A stretch of DNA of 64,000 nucleotides from Sulfolobales archaeon (lineage in GTDB: Archaea > Thermoproteota > Thermoprotei_A > Sulfolobales > Desulfurococcaceae): positions 248,001-312,000 of the forward strand of contig JANXDZ010000002.1 of assembly GCA_025059075.1 (NCBI GenBank). Direction: 5' to 3'. The translations under genes and the position numbers were made by a program. The stretch's first letter is position 1. Every line of letters starts with the position of its first letter. Of the stretch, positions 42,905 through 51,398 are shown piece after piece. The notes under the pieces are model-generated. The model did not search any database. It saw nothing but the letters and a program-made list of their open reading frames with translations, and was not told the DNA's origin.

Positions 42905-44017
42905 CTAAGATAGTTCACCGGCTTCTTCATATTCTTCGCTTAGAGTCCTACACCACTTCTCTGGCTCTTCAACTCCACCAATACATCCCTTCCCATGTCT
43001 AACTGTCTCCTCGATTCTACTTAAGAGCACTATTCTACTTGGAATGCTTTCACTGAGAATTCTATAGCCCACTCTATCGGCTAATTTTTTAGCAAATGCT
43101 TTAACCTCCATGTGGCTTGGCATACTGCTTAGAGTTAGCCTAGACCTGCTTCTCCCCATGTACATATAGGCCTTTACTTCAACGTAAGTTGGATTACCTC
43201 TTTCAACAAGCTTTGCAAAGCCTTCGACATCTCTATCACTCATGTTGAATCCCTTAACGAGAGTTATTCTAAAAACTGTTGGATTTTTAAATGACTTTAC
43301 ATAATCTATGGTTTCACTAATTAAATCCCAAGCCCTTGAGACCAGGGGTCTATTGAATCTGTTATACATCTCCTTATTCCATGCCTCAAAGCTTAAATAC
43401 AGTTGCGTAGGTTCTTCACCTAATCCACTAATTACATCAGGCCTTACTCCACGCGTGACTAGAAATGTAGTCAGCCCTCTATCATGATATTCCTTTATTA
43501 GCTCACTAAGCCTTGGATATACAGTGGGTTCACCTGCTAAACTTATGGCTACGTGCTTTGGATTTACAGCTTCTTCAAAAATACCCCTGTCCACTGATGG
43601 ATTTCCCTTAAAGCCACTGATGATGTTTCTATAAGTTATTATGCTTTCCTCAACTAATACCTCAGGATCATCTACTGTGGGTAGCTTAAGTTCATCCCAT
43701 TCAGTGTTTAAGTCATCTGGTTGAAGCCTCCAGCAATGAAGGCACCTATTCCAACACCAAATTATAGCTGGAGTCATCTGTATGCATCTATGGCTCTCAA
43801 TTCCATACCATAGACACTTGTAGCAAAACCTCCTCCTAATGAGGGCTTCCTTAGTCCAGTAGCATCTTTTTACAGCACCAGTAGTGCCTATTAAATGATA
43901 TCCTTGCTTAATCAATACTTCATATATAGCTCTATACGTAGGTCCACTTTTCCAGAAATTCACTCTCCTTTTCCTAACTTCACTCCAGTCTATGCTTAAC
44001 TTAATGGCCTTGACCAC
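42905..44017 (-). CDS. taw1: tRNA-4-demethylwyosine synthase (Taw1)
   Basis: A 370-residue radical SAM enzyme that condenses N1-methylguanosine-37 of tRNA-Phe with pyruvate to make the tricyclic wyosine base. The radical SAM cluster motif is C-W-N-R-C-L-H-C-W-R (C-x3-C-x2-C), preceded by extra cysteines (R-F-C-Y-K-C and H-R-C) for the second [4Fe-4S] cluster that binds pyruvate. S-L-A-G-E-P-T-V-Y-P is the family GEP motif. Start is GTG 44017 after AAGGTGG. Archaea-eukaryote specific. Confidence 0.95.
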   Translation of the reverse strand: MVKAIKLSIDWSEVRKRRVNFWKSGPTYRAIYEVLIKQGYHLIGTTGAVKRCYWTKEALIRRRFCYKCLWYGIESHRCIQMTPAIIWCWNRCLHCWRLQPDDLNTEWDELKLPTVDDPEVLVEESIITYRNIISGFKGNPSVDRGIFEEAVNPKHVAISLAGEPTVYPRLSELIKEYHDRGLTTFLVTRGVRPDVISGLGEEPTQLYLSFEAWNKEMYNRFNRPLVSRAWDLISETIDYVKSFKNPTVFRITLVKGFNMSDRDVEGFAKLVERGNPTYVEVKAYMYMGRSRSRLTLSSMPSHMEVKAFAKKLADRVGYRILSESIPSRIVLLSRIEETVRHGKGCIGGVEEPEKWCRTLSEEYEEAGELS

Positions 44018-44126
44018 AATGGTCCACCTTAAATGTCGCTATTAGAGTTACTTAAAGCACATTAAATATGTTAATAGAGGGCTTCTAGAATATTTAAAAA
44101 GACTCCTATTTTATAAAAGGCTATGC

Positions 44127-44321
44127 CTAAGCATACTCCTTGTAAATCCAGCCTGTCTCTGTCTTAACTACTAATCCCTTCTTCTTAAGATCTTGTAGCC
44201 TCCCTCTCACTGTATTGTAGTTTAAGTTAGTCAACCTTTGTATTTCCTTAGGTGTAAGAGCCTTCTTCTCCCGCATCAATACTTCGAGTATTAGTTCCCT
44301 AGCAGTTTTTAATTCAGACAT
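44127..44321 (-). CDS. Small winged-helix DNA-binding protein
   Basis: About 64 residues: a helix-turn-helix with T-P-K-E-I-Q-R-L-T-N-L-N-Y-N-T-V-R-G-R-L, followed by a hairpin (V-V-K-T-E-T-G-W-I). This is a minimal winged helix of the MarR/ArsR size without extra domains. ATG 44321 follows GAGGGTG; GTG 44330 is inside that site. It is on the same strand as pheS, 129 bases beyond its end. Likely a local regulator or chromosome-associated protein. Confidence 0.82.
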   Translation of the reverse strand: MSELKTARELILEVLMREKKALTPKEIQRLTNLNYNTVRGRLQDLKKKGLVVKTETGWIYKEYA

Positions 44322-44449
44322 AAGGCACACCCTCTTCTATTAAAACTGATCCTGAGGTGGATTATAAAGCTGATCCTAGTTCAGCTCCTTCAGCTCCTTG
44401 ACTCCAAGGCTTCTTCATAAAGTTCAAGGGCTTTGAGTAAAGCCTTAAG

Positions 44450-46006
44450 TTAATAGGGGTATTCAACTACCTTTACTTCTTTAGCACTAGTTCCTCTCTT
44501 AAAGTACTCTAGTTGTGGAGAAGTCAATTTTTCTAAGAACTCTAAGTCTTTGCTGAATAAATTCCTTATGTCATTTATACCTAGGACGGCCATTGCAAGT
44601 CTATCTATCCCTATGCCCCAGGCTATAGCCCTTGACTCTTTTGCTCCAAGGATCTCCATTACTTCAGGTCTTAGTACTCCACCTGGGAAAACCTCCATCC
44701 ACCCTAGTTCAGGGTGTTTAATGAAGCCTTCAACGCTTGGCTCAGTGAAGGGGAAGTATCCTGGCTTAAACCATACTTCCCTTATCCCGAGAGCTGCAGA
44801 GAATTCCTTAAAGAAGGCTAAAAGCTCTTTAAAAGAGACGTTGCGGCCAACTATTATTCCATCCAATTGATGGAACTCCATGGAGTGCTTAGCGTCAAGG
44901 TTCTCTGGTCTAAAAACTCTATCTATTGTGAAAACTCTATACTCTCCACTACTTCTCTCGAAGATAGTTCTAGCAGATACAGCTGTTGTTTGAGTCCTTA
45001 ACACTAGTCTAAGAGCTCTATCAATACTCCACTCATAATTCCACCCCTTCCTATGAACCATTGATGTTCTTTCAATAATGCTATGTTCAGGCGGCTTTAC
45101 TTCTAGAGGAGTAGATACAAAGAAGGTGTCGTGTATTTCTCTAGCAGGATGATCCTGTGGTTGAAATAGGACGTCGAAGTTCCACAACTCCATCTCTACG
45201 TGAGGTCCCTTAACTTCCTCAAAACCCATTGAGACCATAGTCTCTCTAACTAAGTCAAGGAACTCTAAGTAAGCATTAAGCCTAGCTGCCTTCCTCTTAG
45301 GAGGAGTTATAGATAGATCGAAGCGCTTTATGATAGCTTTCTCAAGTCCACCGCTTAAGTAAAGCTGAGGAGTTACAACTGTTACTAATGGAGCAGCCTG
45401 CAGAAATCCACTGCCAAGCAGCATCACTAACTTCTGAGTTGGAGAAACTGTGACTATGTTTCTCTGAACCACTGTAATAAACCTCCTTCTCTTCAATATT
45501 TGTAGTAAATCAACTGGGGGGTTTACACCCTCCTCCACGATCGATTTAAGCCAGGCCCTAAGTTCTCCAGCAGCTTCTATTACTTCATAGCATTTGCTTA
45601 ATGAAGAAACGCCTATTACTCCATTGACTACCCCTAGGCATCCCCCCTTCAATAAGTATTGTAACCCTATTTTTGCTTCATCTTCATCAATGCCTATACT
45701 CTTTATACAATCAATGAATTCCCCAATGCTTCTACCAATGCACTTAAATGCATTAGTGTATAACCTCTCCTCAGGTAAGCCGTCTTTAAGGACTCTTAAG
45801 CCTTCATTAGTTAGCTCAAGCATTTCCACTTGCTTTACTCTTTTATATAGGAGTCCTTTAGCTTCAAGCTCTGCAATATCCCTCATGAGGTCTTCGGGCT
45901 TCATGCTTAAACGTCGTGCTACTTCAATTACATCGACTTCGCCATCGACCTTACGTAGCTCTAGAGCAATCCTATACTGTTTTTCAGTAACTAGCACTGT
46001 CTCCAA
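44450..46006 (-). CDS. pheS: Phenylalanyl-tRNA synthetase alpha subunit
   Basis: A 518-residue archaeal-type PheS. The N-terminal third holds winged-helix segments (V-E-V-ARRLS-type helices; D-V-I-E-V-A-R-R-L-S) that bind tRNA; the catalytic class II domain has motif 2 F-R-P-E-N-L-D-A-K-H-S-M-E-F-H-Q and motif 3 G-I-G-I-D-R-L-A-M. The PheT partner is not in the window. Start TTG 46006; a GTG at 45997 is a possible alternative. It charges tRNA-Phe, the same tRNA modified by the neighbouring Taw1 gene, though the two are not in one operon. Confidence 0.96.
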   Translation of the reverse strand: METVLVTEKQYRIALELRKVDGEVDVIEVARRLSMKPEDLMRDIAELEAKGLLYKRVKQVEMLELTNEGLRVLKDGLPEERLYTNAFKCIGRSIGEFIDCIKSIGIDEDEAKIGLQYLLKGGCLGVVNGVIGVSSLSKCYEVIEAAGELRAWLKSIVEEGVNPPVDLLQILKRRRFITVVQRNIVTVSPTQKLVMLLGSGFLQAAPLVTVVTPQLYLSGGLEKAIIKRFDLSITPPKRKAARLNAYLEFLDLVRETMVSMGFEEVKGPHVEMELWNFDVLFQPQDHPAREIHDTFFVSTPLEVKPPEHSIIERTSMVHRKGWNYEWSIDRALRLVLRTQTTAVSARTIFERSSGEYRVFTIDRVFRPENLDAKHSMEFHQLDGIIVGRNVSFKELLAFFKEFSAALGIREVWFKPGYFPFTEPSVEGFIKHPELGWMEVFPGGVLRPEVMEILGAKESRAIAWGIGIDRLAMAVLGINDIRNLFSKDLEFLEKLTSPQLEYFKRGTSAKEVKVVEYPY

Positions 46007-46068
46007 AGCACGCCGGCCTCCATACAGCTGCTCTCTAGATGTTTAAAGGGAAGGAATTAAGTTTATTA

Positions 46069-46251
46069 CTACTTCAGTAATCCGCGTTTCCTTAAGTAAT
46101 CTATGGCTTTCTCCCTTGACTCAAGTGCCCACATGCTTTCTTCAAGAATCCTCTTAGCTTCATCCCTAAGCCCCGGCGGAAGATCCTTGACTACGTCTTC
46201 AATGACTTCCTTTCTAGCTGAGGGGCTTTTCCTAGGCTTAAAGAGCGACAT
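46069..46251 (-). CDS. Small conserved-looking hypothetical protein
   Basis: A 60-residue basic, helical protein with P-P-G-L-R-D-E-A-K-R-I-L-E-E and K-A-I-D-Y-L-R-K-R-G. ATG 46251 is preceded by GGGGGAT. It lies between SerK and PheS on the same strand, 62 bases from the latter, so it may share a transcript with either. No function is known to me. Confidence 0.68.
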   Translation of the reverse strand: MSLFKPRKSPSARKEVIEDVVKDLPPGLRDEAKRILEESMWALESREKAIDYLRKRGLLK

Positions 46252-46323
46252 TTATCCCCCCTGAACTCTTAGTCTAAGGCCTTAATTAATGAGAATGACC
46301 TTCCCCCACATATTTACGTCTTT

Positions 46324-47079
46324 TCACTGAGTGCAACATAAACTTAGTGGAGTATACGTCTCCTCCGGCGTGAATGGAAGGACATGCCTCGTAGTCTTAG
46401 GTGCAAGTACTTCACCTCTAATGACAACACTCATTACCTCCTCCTTAGTTAACTTCCTCCTAACTAAGACGTGGCTTACTTCACCACTAGCTAAGTCTTC
46501 TAAAGCGTGTTCAAGTAGACCATAGTAGTACAGCTTTATTAAGCCAGTTAGAGATAGCTCATCGAGTACCTTTGAAACAGCTTTTTCTACAGTAATATCT
46601 CCAGAGATCTCAATGCATGCGCCTTCACTATTTAACAATACGAAGGCAGCATTGTTTGCTAAAGTAATTCCACTCGATTTCCTTCTGCACTCACTATATT
46701 TAACTCCAAGTCTATCAAGAGCTTTAAAGAACTCCTCTAGCTCACCTTTAAAAGCTGGGTACCAAGTATATAGCTTAATGCTTTCATCAAAGTAATCTAC
46801 AATTATTGAAGGAGCCTTAGTACACTTAAGCTCCTTTAATGCAGCCCACCTATGGTGTCCATCAACTATTAAATAGAACTTAGCGCTAGGTATTGGTGCA
46901 ACAATTAAAGGCGAGTCAACTGCCTTAATGCTTAAAATAAATTCTTTAACGTCATTAAGCCTTTTACTAATGATCTCCTCGTGGGGGCGCATTAAGTCTA
47001 AGTCTAGTAAAATAGGCTTGACTCTCTTAACTGGTGTAGTTAGCTTCGGAGCTTTTATGACTACTTGTCCATATGACAA
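46324..47079 (-). CDS. serK: ParB-like fold serine kinase (SerK type)
   Basis: A 251-residue protein with the ParB/sulfiredoxin-like fold: R-P-H-E-E at 31-35 near the start and V-D-G-H-H-R-W-A-A-L at about 72-81. This matches the SerK family of archaea, ADP-dependent kinases that phosphorylate free L-serine to O-phosphoserine; the Glu in the HEE motif fits the catalytic residue. It is 63 bases downstream of a SerA gene on the same strand, so serine synthesis and phosphorylation are linked. Alternative: a DNA-binding ParB-like protein, less likely given the context. Confidence 0.8.
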   Translation of the reverse strand: MSYGQVVIKAPKLTTPVKRVKPILLDLDLMRPHEEIISKRLNDVKEFILSIKAVDSPLIVAPIPSAKFYLIVDGHHRWAALKELKCTKAPSIIVDYFDESIKLYTWYPAFKGELEEFFKALDRLGVKYSECRRKSSGITLANNAAFVLLNSEGACIEISGDITVEKAVSKVLDELSLTGLIKLYYYGLLEHALEDLASGEVSHVLVRRKLTKEEVMSVVIRGEVLAPKTTRHVLPFTPEETYTPLSLCCTQ

Positions 47080-47142
47080 TAAGTCTCAGCTCCTATCAAT
47101 TGTAAATAGTCTATGTATAATATACTTTCTTAAACAACCTTC

Positions 47143-48078
47143 TCAAACAAACTCTCTTCTAAAGAAGTCCCTTATTTTCTCAGCTATCATTACTCCAGAT
47201 CTCTCTAGAGCTTCACTAGTACTGGCCCCTATGTGTGGTGTTAATACAACGTTATCTAACTTCGTTAAGGGATGGTCTTTAGGCAAAGGCTCTTCTTCAA
47301 AGACATCTAGTCCAGCGCCAGCTATCCACCCCTCTTTAAGGGCCTTAACTAGTGCTTCTGTATCAATAACTTCTCCTCTAGAAGTATTGATAAGTATAGC
47401 TGTTTTCTTCATTAACTTCAGCCTGCTTTCATTAATTAAGTACCGTGTTTCAGAAGTCAATGGAACGTGTATGGAGACTACGTCTGAAACACTTAATAGT
47501 TCTTCAAGGCTTAAGTACTCTGCTCCATAAGCTTCCTCAACTTCTCTAGGGAGCCTATTCCTCTTATAATACACTATCCTCATATTGAAACCATACTTAG
47601 CTATTTTAGCTAAGGCCTCTCCTATTTTGCCAAACCCTATTATCCCAAGGGTTTTTCCATAGAGCTCCACTCCCTCACAATAGGCTTTAGCCCAATGGCC
47701 CAGCCTAGCCATCCTATCTCCATAGCTTATCCTTCTTGCGACACTTAATATTAGGCCCATAGTTAGTTCAGCTACGCTAATTGTTGATGCTTCAGGAACG
47801 TTTAATACTTCAATGCCTCTCTCTCTAGCAGCTTCAACATCTATATTATCTACTCCAACGCCAGCTCTTCCAATTACTTTAAGTACATCTGCTCTAAGTA
47901 TGACTTCTCTAGGAACTCTAGGCTTGCTTCTAACAATGAGTGCGCTGAAGCCTTTAATTAAATCCATTAATTCACTTACGCTTGGATACTCCCTATAAAC
48001 TACTTCAAAACCCTCTCTACGAAGTATCTCAACGCCTCTTTCATGGATTGGAGCAGCTATAAGTACTTTAACAACCAA
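47143..48078 (-). CDS. serA: D-3-phosphoglycerate dehydrogenase
   Basis: About 311 residues of the D-2-hydroxyacid dehydrogenase family. NAD-binding G-F-G-K-I-G near 150, catalytic Arg in N-T-S-R-G-E, Glu in G-L-D-V-F-E-E-E-P, His in L-T-P-H-I-G-A-S. It lacks the C-terminal ACT domain of longer SerA proteins, as in several archaea. I prefer TTG 48078 (GGGTG six bases before); GTG 48087 is inside that site. It probably oxidises 3-phosphoglycerate for serine synthesis and forms an operon with SerK. Confidence 0.87.
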   Translation of the reverse strand: MVVKVLIAAPIHERGVEILRREGFEVVYREYPSVSELMDLIKGFSALIVRSKPRVPREVILRADVLKVIGRAGVGVDNIDVEAARERGIEVLNVPEASTISVAELTMGLILSVARRISYGDRMARLGHWAKAYCEGVELYGKTLGIIGFGKIGEALAKIAKYGFNMRIVYYKRNRLPREVEEAYGAEYLSLEELLSVSDVVSIHVPLTSETRYLINESRLKLMKKTAILINTSRGEVIDTEALVKALKEGWIAGAGLDVFEEEPLPKDHPLTKLDNVVLTPHIGASTSEALERSGVMIAEKIRDFFRREFV

Positions 48079-48950
48079 CTTAAACACCCGTTATGCAATA
48101 CACATAATCTTATAGCTCTTCGCACTTAAAAAGACGCTTCCTCAAAGTCAGCCCACCGTATTGAAGCCCACTCACTATGTGGATAGAAGTAGAGACTCAA
48201 GTGAGTAGAGTATAGAAGTGGAGCTAAGTGAGTTTTCTTGCAGCTATAGTCTATGCCCAATATCTACAACTGCTACTCTCACTGACTTGCTGCATCCATA
48301 AGCTGCATTAATTGCAATTAATCAAACACTCGTAGCACTAAGTTTCTATTCATCATAGCGCTTAATGTTACGTGAGTGCATAAAATAAAGATCTATTAGA
48401 ATGAGCCTTTACTTCAAGCACTGAGTAACTAACAATGAACTGTCAGTAAGCAATTTCTCTCCAAACAAATGCTAATGTAAGAGTAGCTAGTGTGTATTTG
48501 AAATACTTTACTTAGCTATGCAATAGCGTACTTACTTCAGGGTCTTCACTAGTACGCTATTTGCTTTCAGACATGAAGTACGCTAAGTAATTGAGTAGAG
48601 AGTCATGCTCTCTCCACCAGTCATTAGAATACGCGTTCTACTTGCTACAAGGCTGTAATGCAAGTGTAGGTAGATTAATATCCCCAGCGATTTTCTAACA
48701 CCTAGATAGTTCCCCGTGATCTGCTTTATAGAAGGACTCTAAAGTAAATTATATGGGAGCTTCGTAGATTCAGCAATTCTACGTCTCACGTAGAGCTGTA
48801 ATGGGATTAGAAGCATTCAGAGACTTAGAGAAACTCTTCTCATTAATATGCTGTAATTAATTACATGTTCAAAAGTTTTTTACTCTCTTTAGCTATGAAA
48901 TCGCTTAAATTATTTAATAACACCTACTCTATTACAAATGCAGTGCATCT
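48079..48950. other. Long divergent intergenic region with inverted repeats
   Basis: This is the longest gap in the window. Perfect inverted repeats lie at 48508-48516/48582-48590 (TTACTTAGC/GCTAAGTAA) and, nested, 48522-48532/48551-48561 (AATAGCGTACT/AGTACGCTATT). AGAGAG/CTCTCT make a small hairpin near 48596-48612. CTTAAATTATTTAATAAC near 48904-48921 is the likely TATA of the permease gene. I found no frame, tRNA or C/D motif. Confidence 0.55.
48508..48590. repeat. Nested double inverted repeat
   Basis: Outer arms of 9 bases and inner arms of 11 bases, both perfect, with an 18-base inner loop. AGTACGCTA occurs once more at 48577-48585 as part of the right side. The 83-base layout could be a small RNA, an operator or a MITE-like remnant. 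Confidence 0.5.
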
Positions 48951-49757
48951 ATGGGATTTACGGAGGGCTTTAATGTGGAGTCATCTACATGGCTAACGTT
49001 AGCGGCAAGCATTATGCTAGCCTTAGCTATCTACATTGTTGTAAGCATGTTGTTAAGCATATCAATGGAGGATTTTATGAAAGCTCTATCATCTAGTGAA
49101 ACACTTTTTGCAATTAAACTCAGTTTTGCTACAGCAATACCATCATCTATAGTTGCTCTAACAATTTCAATTCCACTAGCTTATGCTTTAGCTAGATGTA
49201 GATTTAAGTTGAGGACAGCGTTAGACGTACTAGTGGCTTCTCCAATGTCTATGTCCCCAATTGCCTTAGGCACATTGATACTATTCACATTGTTAAAAGT
49301 CCCTCCTGGAAGAGCGTTAAATGATTCACTGAACATAGTTTACGATGTAAAGGGAATAGTCTTAGTTCAAACACTGATAGCTACTTCAGTTATGACAACT
49401 TCACTGAAGGGAGTATTTAGCAGTCTAGACATAGATTACGAAGAGCTATCTATAGCTTTAGGACACAGCTGGTTTAGTACATTAGTTAACGTTGTAATAC
49501 CCATGTCTAAAAGAGGTTTATTAGCATCATACTTAATGGGGTTTCTAAGGGCTTTTACAGACTTTGGGGCAACAGTCATGGTTGCTGGAGCCACGTTGTT
49601 TAAAACATCTACTCTCCCAACAGCAATCTATATAGCCATGGGTTCAGGGGATTTCGCTCTAGCTTTAGCTCTAGTATCTCTATCAATGATTATAGGAGTA
49701 GCAGTAGTAGCTGTAGTCAACTCGCTGTGGAGGGAGCCCATTGATGCTAGTTATTAA
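48951..49757 (+). CDS. Molybdate/tungstate-type ABC permease
   Basis: A 268-residue permease with about six membrane helices. The cytoplasmic loop L-S-I-A-L-G-H-S-W-F-S-T-L-V-N-V-V-I-P fits the EAA motif of ModB/WtpB/CysT permeases. It is followed by its ATPase (14-base overlap) and binding protein, order permease-ATPase-binding protein. It may transport molybdate, tungstate, sulfate or another oxyanion. A TATA-like element about 30 bases upstream suggests a leaderless or very short leader mRNA. Confidence 0.85.
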   Translation: MGFTEGFNVESSTWLTLAASIMLALAIYIVVSMLLSISMEDFMKALSSSETLFAIKLSFATAIPSSIVALTISIPLAYALARCRFKLRTALDVLVASPMSMSPIALGTLILFTLLKVPPGRALNDSLNIVYDVKGIVLVQTLIATSVMTTSLKGVFSSLDIDYEELSIALGHSWFSTLVNVVIPMSKRGLLASYLMGFLRAFTDFGATVMVAGATLFKTSTLPTAIYIAMGSGDFALALALVSLSMIIGVAVVAVVNSLWREPIDASY

Positions 49758-50460
49758 AGATCTAGTGAAGAGCTACCGAGGCTTTAAGCTTACAGTAAAG
49801 TCAATGTATGTTGAAAGAGGAAACTGGATCGCTATACTTGGGCGCAATGGCTCTGGAAAAACTACCTTACTAAAATCCATAGTGGGCATAGTGCTCCCTG
49901 AGGAAGGCTGCATAGAAATTGATGGAGCAACAGTCTTTAAGGCTTCAAAAGGCCATATAGCAGTTAATGTACCTCCTGGGAGAAGAAAGGTAGGCTATGT
50001 ACCTCAAAACTACTTGCTATACCCCCACATGAATGTCTATGAAAATATAGCATATGCCTTAAGGCCGCTGAGGCTCTCAAAGAGTGAATTAATGGAGAGA
50101 GTTACTAAAGTACTTGAGCTAGTTGAAATGAGTGAACTTAAGGACAAGTATCCCAGGGAACTATCAAGTGGCCAAAAGCAGAGAGTTGCACTAGCTAGAG
50201 CTCTAGCTCTACATCCAAAGATCTTAGTGCTGGATGAGCCTTTTAGCAACATAGATCCAGAGTTTAGGGAATCCTTAAGAGCTGAGCTAAAGAAGCTGCT
50301 GTCATCAATGAACGACTTCGCCGTAGTAATGGCTACTAACGACATCAACGACTTATCAATAGTTAATAAAGTTGCTATACTTAGTGAAGGAAGAATGATT
50401 CACTTAAGTGAATCAAGGGAGTACGTAAAGGAGTTTCTATATAAGGGTGTGGTGCTTTAA
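49744..50460 (+). CDS. Oxyanion ABC ATPase with Asn at the switch His position
   Basis: About 238 residues. Walker A G-R-N-G-S-G-K-T-T, Gln88, signature LSSGQ (140-144) and Walker B L-V-L-D-E-P are good. The switch histidine is replaced by Asn199 (V-V-M-A-T-N-D-I-N-D), unusual for a subunit expected to work as a homodimer. It lacks the extra C-terminal MOP domain of long ModC proteins, so it is the short type. GGAGGGAG lies seven bases before ATG 49744, favouring it over TTG 49741. Confidence 0.88.
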   Translation: MLVIKDLVKSYRGFKLTVKSMYVERGNWIAILGRNGSGKTTLLKSIVGIVLPEEGCIEIDGATVFKASKGHIAVNVPPGRRKVGYVPQNYLLYPHMNVYENIAYALRPLRLSKSELMERVTKVLELVEMSELKDKYPRELSSGQKQRVALARALALHPKILVLDEPFSNIDPEFRESLRAELKKLLSSMNDFAVVMATNDINDLSIVNKVAILSEGRMIHLSESREYVKEFLYKGVVL

Positions 50461-51321
50461 TTGAAAAAGCTCCGTCACTTATACGTACTGTTAGCAATAG
50501 TGTTTTCAATCATAGTTCTTGAATTCATCTACCTAAGTCGAATCAATGGGGGGAGTAATGAAGTAATTTATGTTTTAGCGGCACCTGTAAGTAAGCCCAT
50601 TATTGATTTAGCTGTTGAGCGATTTAAAGAGATCTCTAGCATCGAAGTACTCGTAGACTATGCAGCTTCTGGAACTATTCTAGCTAAGTTAGAAGCAGGT
50701 GTACAAGCTGATGTAGTTATATTCGCCTCAAGCGATCTAGGTGAAGTCGCTGCAGCTCACGGACTAGTGATCTCTGAGTCTAAAACAGAGTTAGCATACG
50801 TTCTCCCAGCGCTATTCATTAAAGCTGACCTAAGTCCTATAGTGAAGTGCATTGATGACTTAGCCGCACTTGATGTTAAGATAGGAGTAGCTAACCCTGC
50901 AGTAGCTCCAATAGGAGTAGAAGCTTATTACATAATTAATCAATCAGCTAATAGAGATAGATTATTGAGTAAAGTAGTGGTTCAAGCAAGGGACGCCCAG
51001 GAGCTATTAGCAATTCTTAAGTTCGGGGGAGTTGATGCAGCCTTTCTATGGCATATATATGGAGAAGGCTTAAGAAGTATTGCAAAGCCCATATACCCAT
51101 GGGAGTGCGGATATAAGTTCCACGTATATAGCCAAGTAGCTTATGTAACAGCGAAGTCTAAGAACGAGAAGTTAGCTAGAGAATTCATAGAGTTCCTAAC
51201 TAAAGATAGCTTTATTAAAGATAAGCTTAAGGAATTAGGCTACTTAAATTCAATTAATGAAGTTAATGACTATATAGCTAAGCATTTAAACCAGACATCA
51301 ATGAGCTATTATGGGAAATAG
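50461..51321 (+). CDS. Oxyanion-binding protein, ModA/WtpA-like
   Basis: A 286-residue extracellular protein with an N-terminal hydrophobic segment (about 6-25) acting as signal or anchor. The body begins V-L-A-A-P-V-S-K-P and has Y-A-A-S-G-T-I-L-A-K-L, the Ser-Gly-rich anion-binding region, as in ModA/WtpA. V-A-N-P-A-V-A-P-I-G-V is the hinge region. TTG 50461 begins directly after the ATPase stop. Whether Mo, W or another anion is bound cannot be seen; tungsten enzymes are common in thermophilic archaea. Confidence 0.82.
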   Translation: MKKLRHLYVLLAIVFSIIVLEFIYLSRINGGSNEVIYVLAAPVSKPIIDLAVERFKEISSIEVLVDYAASGTILAKLEAGVQADVVIFASSDLGEVAAAHGLVISESKTELAYVLPALFIKADLSPIVKCIDDLAALDVKIGVANPAVAPIGVEAYYIINQSANRDRLLSKVVVQARDAQELLAILKFGGVDAAFLWHIYGEGLRSIAKPIYPWECGYKFHVYSQVAYVTAKSKNEKLAREFIEFLTKDSFIKDKLKELGYLNSINEVNDYIAKHLNQTSMSYYGK

Positions 51322-51398
51322 AAAATTGCTCTAAAACAAAATCCAAAATGAAATAATATGTATTACTCCACACGTTAAGAATCAGTACTGGTGGTAGC

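Noticed and set aside
46928-47530. 200-codon plus-strand ORF opposite serK and serA
   Set aside because: It spans two well-conserved minus-strand genes and their spacer and has Ser/Leu-rich, motif-free sequence; treated as a shadow.
48079-48950. Replication origin
   Set aside because: The region is long and has inverted repeats, but no Orc1/Cdc6 gene or origin-recognition-box repeats were seen nearby.
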